Assembly: GCA_001632435.1 (NCBI GenBank) | Contig: KV423943.1 | Coordinates: forward strand, 1-64,000 | DNA from: Calocera cornea HHB12733 | Lineage: Eukaryota; Basidiomycota; Dacrymycetes; Dacrymycetales; Dacrymycetaceae | Length of the DNA: 64,000 nt | Reading direction: 5' to 3' | Part shown: in pieces, positions 47,428-57,385 of the stretch | Numbering within the stretch: position 1 is the first letter of the stretch | Layout: each line of letters starts with the position of its first letter | Notes under the pieces: generated by a model | The model's input: the letters and a program-made list of their open reading frames with translations, nothing else | Told to the model about the DNA's origin: nothing | Databases searched by the model: none | Program-made: the position numbers and the translations under genes

Positions 47428-50010
47428 ATGGCGGCCTCCCTCTCGCCCGCGTCGTCCCGCTCGTCCCACCCGGGGCATGGCCTCCCCGCAGGCGCCCGCC
47501 TCCCGCCAGACATCCTCACCCTCATAGCGCGGCACGTGCATGCCCACCTCCTGCCCCCGCCCGCCCATCTCTCCTCCCTCGACCCGCTCCCCTCCTCCCA
47601 CTCCCACTCCCACTCCCCGCCCACAGCCCTCCCCAGCACCGCGCCCAGCGCCCAGTGGCCACAGTGGCTCGTCTTCCACACCCTCCTCGCCCTCACACGC
47701 ACCAGCTCAGCCTGGAGGAACGCCGCCCTCCCGGCCCTCTTCTCCAGCTTGCAGATCACATACCCGCGCAGCTGGCTCGCCCTCCTCCCAATCCTCTGCG
47801 GGCCAGAGCCCCGCCCTCTGCCGGCGATAACAACCACCGCTTCCGCTTCCGCCCCGCCCACCACCACCTCAGTCCCGTGCAACGCCGCCCACACACAAGG
47901 GCACGCCCCCGACCCGCCCGACCCAGAGTCGGACCAAGCGCTCCTCGACGCCCACCTCGCCCTCGCCGCCGACTCCCTCTTCGTCTCCTCCACAGGCCGC
48001 GCCCGCTCCCCATCCCGCGAGGACGCCCTCCGCCTCGCCGCCCTCGCCGCCTCCATCCGGCAGGCCCTGGCAACAGGCAGCCCGGCGTATCATATCCCCC
48101 CCGAGCTGCTCAGCCCGCCCGAGAGCAGGGACCTCACCCCCGTGCGCGGGCGCCCGCGGGACGCCGGCCCCGCGGGGGAGAAGAGGAGCGCGAGCGCCCG
48201 CTCGGCTAGCGCGACCCGCTCGCCCAGCCGGTGGAGGCTCGCGCGCCGGGTCAGCGACGCGCTGCAGGACGTGCTCCGCCCGCGGGGCGTGTACGTCCCC
48301 GCGCTGCGGGACACTGCGCCCGGAACGCACATCCGCGAGATCACCTTTGCGCACTTCAGGACGATCCACATGCGCCTCCCTGCCAGTACCAAGCTGCCTC
48401 TCGCTGCCACGGGCACGGGCGCGGGGGGCAGGTTCGTCACCGCCCCGAGGCTGCTCCGGCTGCTCAGGGAAGTACCGGGCCTGAGAGCGTTCGGAGGGAC
48501 GGAGTACATGGACTCTGCGCTCGAGTGCGCGGTGCTGGAGGAGCTGCTTCTGCGCGGGCCAGGGCCGAGCGATCCCAGCAGAGGCTCCAGGGAGCAGGCA
48601 GGGGAGAGTGAGAGGGAGAGGGAGGGCAGGGGCAGGAGCGGGGAGACGAAGGACCTTAGGGCTGGCCGCAGGGGGAGGGCGAAGGCCAGGGAGCGCGGGA
48701 GGAGAGGGATGCCCGAGGTCGTTGTTGAGCCCGATGAGACGCCCCCTGAGCAGGACCAGACCGAAGAACCTGACCCGGGCCTAGAGGAGAGCGGCACGGC
48801 GGCATCAGCGCGTGAGCAGGAGGAGGAGGAGGAGGAGGCGCTGGTGGTTGTGGCCGATGCTCCCGACCCCGAGGACCTGGAGAGGTGGGCGGAGTGCGAG
48901 CCGCTCGAGGCGCTCGACCTGTGCGGGTGTGTGAGCGAGGTCTGCGTCAGCGCTGTCGGCGCGTTCGTGAGGCGGCATGAGGTGGTTACTGCTGCTGCTG
49001 CTGCTGCTGCGGGAAATGGGCCAGGGAGCCCCAAGCATCTCCCCCTCCAGCGCCTGGGCATGGCAGGCATGGCGACCCTTCCCCCCGCCGTGCTCTCCCA
49101 GTTCATCCTCCTCTTCCCCCGCCTGACGATGCTCGACGTCTCCGGCACGCTGGCACCGCCCTCCCTGCTCGCCTCGCTCGCCCAGAGCTCGCTCCGCCTC
49201 ACCGCGCTCTCCCTGGCGCGCTGCCCCCGCCTCACCGGGACGGCGATCGTGCAGTTCCTCCTCAGCCCGCCGTGTGCGCAGCTGGAGCACCTCAACCTCT
49301 ACGGGGACGACGGGTTCCCCTCCCCGCTCACGCCGGAGGACCTCGCCGCGCTCGTCCGCTCCCCCCTGCTCGCAGCAGGCAAGCTTACCTACCTGGACCT
49401 CTCCTCCGCTCCGCTCACAGCCTCCGACCTGTCCGCCCTCCCGCCCCAACCGGCCCTCCGCTCCCTAGGCCTCTCGCACATGCCCGACCTCCCACTCGAA
49501 AGCATCCGCGCGTTCCTCGCCCAAAACGCGCCCAACTGCGAGGTCCTCACCCTGGCACACAGCACGCCCCAGCTCTCCCCCTCCCTCCGCCCGGGGGACC
49601 TCAGCATGCAGCTGCACGGGCGCTTCCTCACCCCGCTCTGCGCACCGCCGTTCACGCTCTCCGGCCCGCCCAAGCCCGCGGCAACAAGGCTCCGCGTGCT
49701 CGAGCTCGCCCCGCAGGTCCTCGCCCTCCTCGCAGACGGCGCCCCGCCCTGGCGGCCCGTGCGCTCCCGCGGCCGCCGCGGCTGGTACATCGACGCCTCC
49801 GCGTACTGGTCCTCGGGCGTGTTCGTCCGCGGCGCGTGGGGCGAAGACAGCCCCTGGAGGAGGCAGGTCGAGGAGTGGGCCTTGGCCAGGGGGAACGTGG
49901 GCACCGGCGTCGGGTGGCATAGCCGGAAGATGGAGGTGCTCAGGGGGGAGGGCATGACCGGCAGGAGCGATGGGCTGTACGGCATGGTCGCGTATGCCTA
50001 TGCGGGGTGA
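47428..50010 (+). CDS. Large intronless leucine-rich-repeat protein with F-box-like N-terminus, 860 aa
   Basis: Its function is unknown. The N-terminal segment LPPDILTLIARHVHAHL ... LLALTRTSSAWRNAALPALF looks like a divergent F-box, so an SCF adaptor role is possible. A disordered middle (about residues 230-500) has Arg/Glu/Ser-rich stretches and an acidic run (EQEEEEEEALVV). The C-terminal third has LRR-like units: LQRLGMAGMA, LTMLDVSGTL, LTALSLARCPRLTG, LEHLNLYGD, LTYLDLSSA, LRSLGLSHM. It ends with RGRRGWYIDASAYW ... GMVAYAYAG. It is one long exon with very high GC and no splice signals needed. ATG 47428 is chosen as the start before the F-box-like part; an upstream in-frame GTG at 47086 exists but is unlikely. 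Confidence 0.72.
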   Translation: MAASLSPASSRSSHPGHGLPAGARLPPDILTLIARHVHAHLLPPPAHLSSLDPLPSSHSHSHSPPTALPSTAPSAQWPQWLVFHTLLALTRTSSAWRNAALPALFSSLQITYPRSWLALLPILCGPEPRPLPAITTTASASAPPTTTSVPCNAAHTQGHAPDPPDPESDQALLDAHLALAADSLFVSSTGRARSPSREDALRLAALAASIRQALATGSPAYHIPPELLSPPESRDLTPVRGRPRDAGPAGEKRSASARSASATRSPSRWRLARRVSDALQDVLRPRGVYVPALRDTAPGTHIREITFAHFRTIHMRLPASTKLPLAATGTGAGGRFVTAPRLLRLLREVPGLRAFGGTEYMDSALECAVLEELLLRGPGPSDPSRGSREQAGESEREREGRGRSGETKDLRAGRRGRAKARERGRRGMPEVVVEPDETPPEQDQTEEPDPGLEESGTAASAREQEEEEEEALVVVADAPDPEDLERWAECEPLEALDLCGCVSEVCVSAVGAFVRRHEVVTAAAAAAAGNGPGSPKHLPLQRLGMAGMATLPPAVLSQFILLFPRLTMLDVSGTLAPPSLLASLAQSSLRLTALSLARCPRLTGTAIVQFLLSPPCAQLEHLNLYGDDGFPSPLTPEDLAALVRSPLLAAGKLTYLDLSSAPLTASDLSALPPQPALRSLGLSHMPDLPLESIRAFLAQNAPNCEVLTLAHSTPQLSPSLRPGDLSMQLHGRFLTPLCAPPFTLSGPPKPAATRLRVLELAPQVLALLADGAPPWRPVRSRGRRGWYIDASAYWSSGVFVRGAWGEDSPWRRQVEEWALARGNVGTGVGWHSRKMEVLRGEGMTGRSDGLYGMVAYAYAG

Positions 50011-50517
50011 AAATGCCAGAGCGGTATGCCCGATGCCACGATGTTGCGGATATTGGTCGTGGCCAATGTAGGGCGTACTGTAACACGAAAGGAAAGTAAT
50101 GTAACACGAATCACGAGCCCATACTTGCGTGTGTATGCATGGGTCTGAATGGCACATTCGCCGCACGACCTCAGTCAACCCCTTCTGGAACGGAGGCAAC
50201 GCGCCTATGAGTTCCATCCTTCCGCCACATGCCAGAGAGGCACTACAGCCTTCCGCGTATCGCGCAGAGCGTGACAAGCGTGCGTGTGGGAGCCTGTCGC
50301 AATATGTGTCTCATGCGCTACTATCGAATTGTGGGAGGGACTACCAAGTCCCACTTCGGTCACGTACGTGGAGCGGTGCCAATACGATATTCCCAGTGAG
50401 TGCGTTACAGGGAGGTCATACAAAAATGCGTAAATAGTCATTAAGCCCTCTGCGATCAAGAAATGACCTTATGCCGCTACAGAAGGAATCAGCGTATGCC
50501 GCAAGCCAGTCCGCGTA
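50011..50517. other. Convergent 3' intergenic region
   Basis: This stretch of 507 bases lies between the LRR protein stop and the sugar transporter stop. No feature was recognised. Confidence 0.45.
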
Positions 50518-52524
50518 TTACGCACTGTGTTCACCGACCGAGACCTCATGCAGCTGCATCCTCAGGGATGCCTTCACGGGATGAGGGTCGTCGAAGATGG
50601 CATCGATTTCTTCCAGATTCCGGCCGCGTGTCTCGACGAAGAAGAACCACATGAATACGACCCTGCCCGAAAGGTGAGTAGCACCCCGGCAGCATTGCTG
50701 CATAAGTACGCACCCGATGGCATCCCAGATTCCGTAAAGGATGTAGAACCTCCAGTTCATGTTCTTCACCGCGATGGGAGGAACGTAGGTGTTGAGCACC
50801 TTGCAGAGGTTGTTCATCAGGTTCAGGGCCGCCAGACCCTTGGCACGGTTGGCAAAGGCCAAGACCTCAGATGGATACAAGTACTGGCAAGGCGTCCAGG
50901 CGAACGCGAAGATGACCAGGAAGACATACTGGGAGCGGTGATCAACTCAGTGGTTTCATCCAATGACATTGTCACTCACAATGAAAGCAATGCCAACACC
51001 GCCGATCACGGGATGACCGGCCTGATGAGCCGTGCAGGCTGTGATGATGAAGACCGAGGCAGCCATACCGGCAGACGAGATCATGAGCAATGGGCGACGG
51101 CCGAAGTAGTCGATCCACCGCAGACCAGATAAGGCCGAGATCATCATGATCGGGGTCTGAAGTGCGTTCAATAGCAGCTGGGTCTTCGTGCTCGTGATAC
51201 CAGCGGTGGCAACCATGAGCGGAAGATCTAAGAGAAGTCATCAGAAATAACACTCGGTGTCGCCCGTTTATGACTTACAGTAAGAAGTCGGCGGGAGATC
51301 CAGTTCGCCGAACAGGGCAATTGCGGCCACGAGGGAGAACCGATGCCTGTTTCCCGGCGTATTGAAGAGGCAGCTCCAATCCCACCAACGCTTGTCGGCG
51401 CCATCGACGGAGATAAGCTCCCTCATCTCGTCCAGCTCAACCTTGACAATCAGGGAGTCCTCGTTGCCACCTGCATGGTACTTGACGAGGATCGCCTTTG
51501 CGGTATCTTCCCTTCCTTGGGACATGTACCAACGCGGAGTTTCCGGCAGCTTCCAGATGAAGATGAGAATGACGATGGAGGGTAGAGCCTGGAGGGAAAG
51601 AGCTGGGGATACGATCAACAGCTGTGATGTCAGACTTGAACTGGAATTGGTGCTTACGGAAGCGCCACTGGAAAGAAGAAGGATTGGTCATGTAGGACAG
51701 GCCGTACTCGGTCCAGGTCGTCAGGATGGTGCCGAGGAAGAAGCAAGTCTCGTAGAGACCGGTGAGGACACCACGGTACGCCGGGTGACTCATCTCCGCA
51801 GCGTAGGCGGGACCGGAAGTCTGCACGATGACAGCGCCGACACCGAGGATGAATCGGCCGGCCATGAGTGCACCGCGGCTGTTGGAGGACACCTGGATGA
51901 TGACGGCGACGATGCAGATGGCGGAGCCGAGCGTCATGCCGAACTTGCGGCCCCAGCGGTCAGCGCACTCGGCGGCGAAGACAGAGCTGGAATGGGTAAG
52001 TACTGTGTAGAACAGTAGGGAGGGAGTGATAGACGTACCCGACACAGTTGCCGATGACGTACATCGCCGTGACGAGACCTTCGTTGTTGCTGTTCAGGCC
52101 GAAGTAGCTTGTGAAAGTGGGCGTTGCAAGAAGACCGCCGAAGGTGTTGGCATCTAGTGACAATTCGGTCAATCGTCGTCCCATCCGCTGCTCTCAGTGG
52201 CTCTTACCGAACCCGTTACTGCAATAGGGGTCAGCATCTAAGTCCCCCTCCAGATCATACGAGAACTCACGTCGTAGCGCACAGGTAGCAGACAAAGAGC
52301 ACTGCGTAGAGCTTGAACATATGCGGTGCCCACGGGTTGGGCGGCTCCTTAAGCAGCGCATCGGCCAGGGGCGAGTTGGACATGCCCTTGGCCTTGATGA
52401 CCGTGCCCTCCGCGGCATCGCTGCCATTGCTGTCGGGGTCGACCTTGAGGTCGTCCGTCGGGGAGACGACGTCGGCGTGCTCGTAGTGCAAGGGCTGCTG
52501 CTTGGTCTCGATCGTGGTTGACAT
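50518..52524 (-). CDS. MFS sugar transporter
   Basis: This is a 12-TM hexose/disaccharide-type H+ symporter in the plasma membrane. It starts at ATG 52524 (MSTTIETKQQ). Family blocks are ADRWGRKFGMTLGSAICI (motif A region), GRFILGVGAVIVQTSGPAYAAEMSHPAYRG (PESPR-like region), IWKLPETPRWYMSQGR (PESPRWL equivalent), GRRPLLMISSAG, FAWTPCQYLYPSEVL and FFFVETRGRNLEEIDAIFD (C-terminal PETKG-like signature). Several short introns interrupt the gene, including one that isolates a short exon (NGF|DANTFGG). The N-terminal 65 residues are hydrophilic. It resembles the fungal lactose/hexose permease group; the sugar is not inferable. Confidence 0.88.
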
Positions 52525-54091
52525 GGCGGCAGCTGGCAAGTATGGCGCTTATGCGGTCGTCCTTCGCCTGGTCTTCCGACTGTGGGGCAGAAGGCAGTAC
52601 CTGCGTGCGTGCGTGCGTGCGTGCACGAGGATCCCAGAAGCAAGAGTCTTTAAGCGTCGGGAGCTCGGAGGTCCAGGCGCAAGCGTGTGATAAGGTCCGA
52701 GGAAGGCTTCTCTCCCCCAATCCCTCCACGTCGAGCCCTGTTGATAGTTGCTACTCCCTTCCCATTCACTCGCGGGATTTCCAGGCCCGCTCCTACCCCC
52801 GTGGGGAAACGGCAGCCTGCGCGGTCCTCCCCGCGCGGGGAACGTGCGAGCGAGCCAGGCAGTCGGGCATCAGCGTGGGGAGAGGTTGCCTAATGGGGCT
52901 CGCACGCTGGGCCGGAGCGGGCAGCGAGAGCCTATCGCGCGCACGATGCTTCTGCGATTTGCCGGGCTCGGGCATGCCAGAAGCAGTAGGAGTGTGTGCC
53001 TGTCGACCAGACCTGCGGCCCGCAGGCGCGCGCTCGCGATAGGCCGATGGCCCCGGGTGCTCGGAGCGAGGTGTAAGGCCGCATACCAATGCGCATTCAT
53101 TTAGGCGCGCGGGGAGATTGAATGCGAGAAGAAGAAGGGCCGGGGCAGACAAGGTTGGTCCGATCGAAGTGTAGTAATGATGTTTAAGCTTCCGGCGGGG
53201 AGATGGTGGGCCGCAGCTCGCGCTTATTGGTTGGAGCGACGCACCGGCCGGGGTGCAGTGGGAAATGAGCGGGCATCGTCTGTGTTGGGAGTAATACCGC
53301 CGAGGAGGCCGAAATGAGCAGCAGAGGAGATAGGATACGAGGAGTTGACAGGGGAGAAGTGCGGGAGCTAAGCATCGTCATCCGTGCCAAGGTCACGAGC
53401 TGACTCCCGGAAAAACCCACGAAGCGGAACAAGAGACTGTGTGTGGTGCGATCGAAGCACAATCTGTTTCTTTACCCCGGAGAGAGAGATGAGTTGATGT
53501 GGAGGAGTGTGGAGGGTGGGCCGAATGCGTGGGAGTTGCAGTCGATAGTGTGCAAGAGGAAGAAGAGAACGGTACGGATGCTGCTCGGGCCGGTACCGGC
53601 GGAAGCACACACGTACATACGCGTCATTCGCGGAAGCGAGAAGGGCCGAAGCCGATGCGCTTCTCCCGCTTCCTATGTATTGCGGCCACGCGGCGGCTGA
53701 TGACTCGCGCGGAACTGCGGAGAAGCACGCTGCAGCACTGGGGGTGGGGAGCATCGAGCAGTTGATCAACAGAGCATGACAATAACGCAAGCTTGTTATT
53801 TTCGCACTCTTCAATCAGGGACATAAGGCACCCGCCGCTACTACATAGCAAACAGGACGGCAAGCCAAAATGAGACGAGGAAGATAGGCGCGCGCGGAGC
53901 CTCGACTCACTCGGACTGCGTAGGACCCCTTCCACGTCGCCGACACGTCGCCTCGCTGCCGACACAGACGCGTCCACGACCGCTTCTGACGGCCTGAAGC
54001 GGCTCAACTAGCACTCACACCGTCCAGTCACTTCACCCTCCAACGACCACCATACATACATATCGACACCGTATTCCGAGCGGGCACAACG
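52525..54091. other. 1.57-kb intergenic region, no gene supported
   Basis: A short CGTG microsatellite (six units near 52601-52622) lies upstream of the sugar transporter. The remainder is GC-rich with several open frames on both strands (for example 53184-53462 and 53624-54007, minus). None has splice patterns, hydrophobic segments or motifs that persuade me. The last part is the promoter of the SARAF-like gene. Confidence 0.45.
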
Positions 54092-55176
54092 ATGCCGGCG
54101 AACAAGATCAAGCTCGCGCAGATCCCGACGCTCACCTTCCACTCCGACCGCAAGACGGCCGCGCGGCGCACGGCGCCTATCCCGCAGCTGGCATGCAAGG
54201 GCCCCGCGTGCAAGCGCTTCCAGCCGGACGCGGTGCAGTGCTACAATATGGGCGGGGCGGGGAACGACGTGCAGTGGAGGTGCGAGGCGGACCTGCCGGA
54301 GGGGATCAGGATGGGCGGCGTGGAGGTTAGCTGTGAGGGGTGGGCCAGGCCGGGCGACGAGTATGTGCTCAAGGGTGCGTCCACGTCCCACCTACCCTCT
54401 CAGCCTCCTCGCTGACGCGAAGGGAAGGCTCCTGTGGACTCGAATACCGCCTCGTCGAGCTCCCGGGCTACACATCGAGATACGGCACCCCGCCGGGCAC
54501 CACGTCGGCGGAAACAGTGCAGAAGTACATCTTCTGGCTCTTCTTCTGGGGCGTCGCAGCCTGGCTCGTATACAAGCTCGCAACCCACATCCTCGCGCCG
54601 TTCTTCCCGAGCGGGGTGGCGGGCGCGTTCTCGGGCAGGAGGCCGCCTCCTGGGGGCGGCGGGGGGTGGTGGGACTGGTTTAGTGGGAGCGGTGGGGGCG
54701 GTAGAGGCGGCAGCGGCGGCAACGGCGGCACAGGGGGCAATAACAGCCGCCGCAACCCGCGCGACGCCCCTCCGCCGTACCCCGGGTCCCAGCCGCCGCC
54801 CTCAGCCCAGCCCAAGCCCTCCGCCTCCGCCAGCGACGCCTGGCGGCCGGGCTTCTGGACCGGCCTGGGGCTCGGCGGGGCGGCGGCAGCGGTGTACAAC
54901 ACGCGGCGGCGGTGGGCGTATGACTGGGAGAGGGAGGGGTACTACGGGCCCGGGGCTGGGCTGCGGGAGGCGCCGCGCGCTGGGTGGGGGTGGGGGTGGG
55001 GCGCGCCGGCGGCGGGGTATGGAGGGTACGGGGGCGGGCCGAGGGAGAGGGTGGTGTATGTGCGGGAGGAGGAGAGGGGCCCTGCGAGTGCTGGGCCGAG
55101 CAGGCCGAGAGCGAGCGGCGGGGACAGGGGGGAGATGAGGCGCAGCATGGGCTATGGGGGGTCGAATGTGCGCTGA
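54092..55176 (+). CDS. SARAF-like (store-operated calcium entry regulator) membrane protein, 343 aa
   Basis: SARAF/TMEM66 proteins sit in the ER membrane and modulate store-operated calcium entry. Exons 54092-54374 and 54428-55176 give 344 codons. The luminal domain has the family blocks IKLAQIPTLTFHSDRKTAARRTAPIPQL, VQCYNMGGAGNDVQWRCEADLPEG and VEVSCEGWARPGDEYVLKGSCGLEY, with conserved cysteines. One transmembrane helix lies at about residues 128-150 (YIFWLFFWGVAAWLVYKL). The cytoplasmic part is Gly/Ser/Pro-rich. Relatives usually begin with a signal peptide; here the open frame starts directly at MPANKIKLAQIP. A missing 5' exon is possible. Confidence 0.83.
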
Positions 55177-55540
55177 TTCCAATACCGAGCCGGGGGCCGA
55201 TACTGCTGAGAGCGGGTGGACGAGCGTGGCTCGGACGAGTTCCGGACTGTTGTATGTACTGTTATACTGTGCTACTAACTAGTGAAATTGAAGTCCTGCT
55301 GTGCACTGCCGTACCCTGCATGTTCCATGCGAGCTTGTGCTGTTGACCACCGGCGGAAGAGTCGGAGGCGTCGGGTCAAGTCGGCGCCGTCGCCCCGACA
55401 GTGCCGCGCCCGCCTTTCTCAGCTCCGAGTGGGCAACCATGACTAGGACACATGTGTAAGCTCGACGCTGAGCCGGCCTGCCTTGTAACTCGTGGGATTC
55501 CTATGCTGGCTACATTCGTACTGGCTTGTTCATCGCACAC
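55177..55540. other. Intergenic region between SARAF-like and monocarboxylate-type transporter genes
   Basis: These 364 bases hold the 3' flank of one gene and the promoter of the next. Nothing further is seen. Confidence 0.4.
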
Positions 55541-57212
55541 ATGACGGCCGACAGCCCCAAAGCGTCCTCGGTGACAGTCATCGAGACCGCCCCCCCGGCC
55601 GAGCAAGGCGACCTCGAGCTGCAACCGCGCCCCTCGCCGCGCCCCTCGCCCACAGTAGCCCACGCCGAGGCAGCCATCCCCGTCCCCCGCACGCGCACCA
55701 GCAAATGGCGCCGCATATCCATCATCTTCGCCGCGACCGCGTGCACGTTCACCGGCTGCGGGCTCAACTTTGCCTTTGGGTGCTATCAGGAGCATTATGA
55801 GGATCCGGACGGGCCGTTTGGGGGCCAGGTCGCCGCGGCGAAGATTGACTTGATTGTACGCCTTGTCCCTCACACGCTCGAATCGCTGTTTACGGGGAGG
55901 CGGTGGTAGGGCACGCTCGCCGTCAGCCTCATGACGATCTTCGCGCCCTGGACGTCCGCCTGGACAGCCAAGTACGGTGCGAGCCGGATGACCTTTGTCG
56001 GCGCTGCGCTCTTCTCCCTCGGCCTGATCCTGGCGGGCTCCGCGACGCAGCTCTGGCAGTTCATCCTAACGCAAGGGATCATCGTCGGGTTCGGCACGTG
56101 CTTCTCCTACATCCCCGCCGTGACGGTCTCGCCCGGGTGGTTCGACAAGAACCGGGCGTTCGCCCTGGGCATCATCCTCTCCGGCACGGGGCTGGGCGGG
56201 CTCGTCTGGTCCCCGCTCACCAGCATGATGATCACCCACCTGGGGTACAAGAACGCTTTGCGCATCTCGGGCGCGGTCTCGTTCGTGCTCATCGCCGGCG
56301 CGGGGACGCTGTTGGACTGGGCGCCGGGGTTCAGGCCCGGGCAGGACGGGCGGCCGATGCGCGGGGGCTTGGCCTTGGTCGACTGGCGGGTCGCCAGGGG
56401 AAGGGTGTTCCTCATCAAGAGCGGGACGGCGATCATGCAGGCTGCGGGGTACTACTTCCCGCTGTACTTCATCGCGAGCTACGCGTACAAGGTCGGGCTC
56501 ACAAAGCAGCAAGGGGCGAACCTGCGTACGTCCGCCTTGCACCCTCCCTCCTCCCATCGCTTCAGGATTGGACACTGACACTGCATTGGACATTGACACT
56601 GCACAGTGGGGCTGAACAACGGCCTCTCCGCACTGGGCAAGATCGTCCTCGGCGCGCTGGCGGACCGGTACGGGCGGATGAACATGCTCTGCCTGTGCTG
56701 CATCGTCAGCGCGGCCGGCGTGCTCGCGCTGTGGATGCCGTCCGCGGCCATCCCGGGCCCGCACACGACGCCGCTCTTCTACGCCTTTGTCGTGGTGTAT
56801 GGGCTGACGGCCGGAGGTGCGCCCCCCCCCTTCTCCCGCGCCTGTCTCTCTCAGTGCTGTGCAGTGGCTGACAGGACGCTCCGGCTCGGCTCGGCTCGGC
56901 TCGGCAGGCTACGTCTCCCTCTTCGCGACGATCCTCGCGGAGCTGTTCGGCGTCCAGCACTTCGCCTCCATAAACGGGCTGATGTACTGCCTGCGCGGGC
57001 TGGGCACGCTCGTCGGCACGCCCGTGACGAGCCTCCTGCTGCGCGGGTACGCGGGGCAGGGCGCGCTGGCGGACGTCGGGCTGCGCAGCAAGGGCAGCGG
57101 GTACGTCGAGAGCATCGCGCTCAACGGGGCGGTGCTCATGGCCGCCGCGGTCGGGGCGACGTGGTTGAGGATCGAGCTGAGTCGGAGGGACGGGTGGAAG
57201 TGGAAGATGTAG
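55541..57212 (+). CDS. MFS transporter, monocarboxylate (MCT)-like
   Basis: This is a 12-TM carrier of the fungal MCT-like group; the substrate is unknown. It starts at ATG 55541 (MTADSPKASSVTVIE). Exon 1 ends at 55854 and exon 2 starts at 55910; further introns are near 56524-56606 and 56817-56909. Family features: FGCYQEHYE after TM1, TQGIIVGFGTCFSYIPAVTVSPGWFDKNRAFALGI (MCT-like TM4-TM5 region), and LGALADRYGRMNML in the second half. It ends WLRIELSRRDGWKWKM. The third intron contains GGCTC repeated four times. The second inferred intron contains short CATTGGACA/TGACACTG repeats. Confidence 0.84.
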
Positions 57213-57385
57213 CTCTAGCCGCAGAGGTGTTCGCTCGGCGCGCTATCTTATACCGCTTCCCGCAATGTACCAATATAATATACCATCCTCTTTTCCCCCC
57301 TTGGCGCTGCGCCCGCCCGAGGATCGTCCAATACAGTACAGTCATATGCGATACTTATCGAGATAGATGCGCAGTTCGGTCTACA

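Noticed and set aside
52601..52622. Telomere-like repeat
   Set aside because: It is a CGTG microsatellite of six units, not TTAGGG-type repeats.
53184..54007. Possible small secreted protein genes on the minus strand
   Set aside because: Weak hydrophobic N-termini only, no conserved cysteine pattern and no convincing splice signals.
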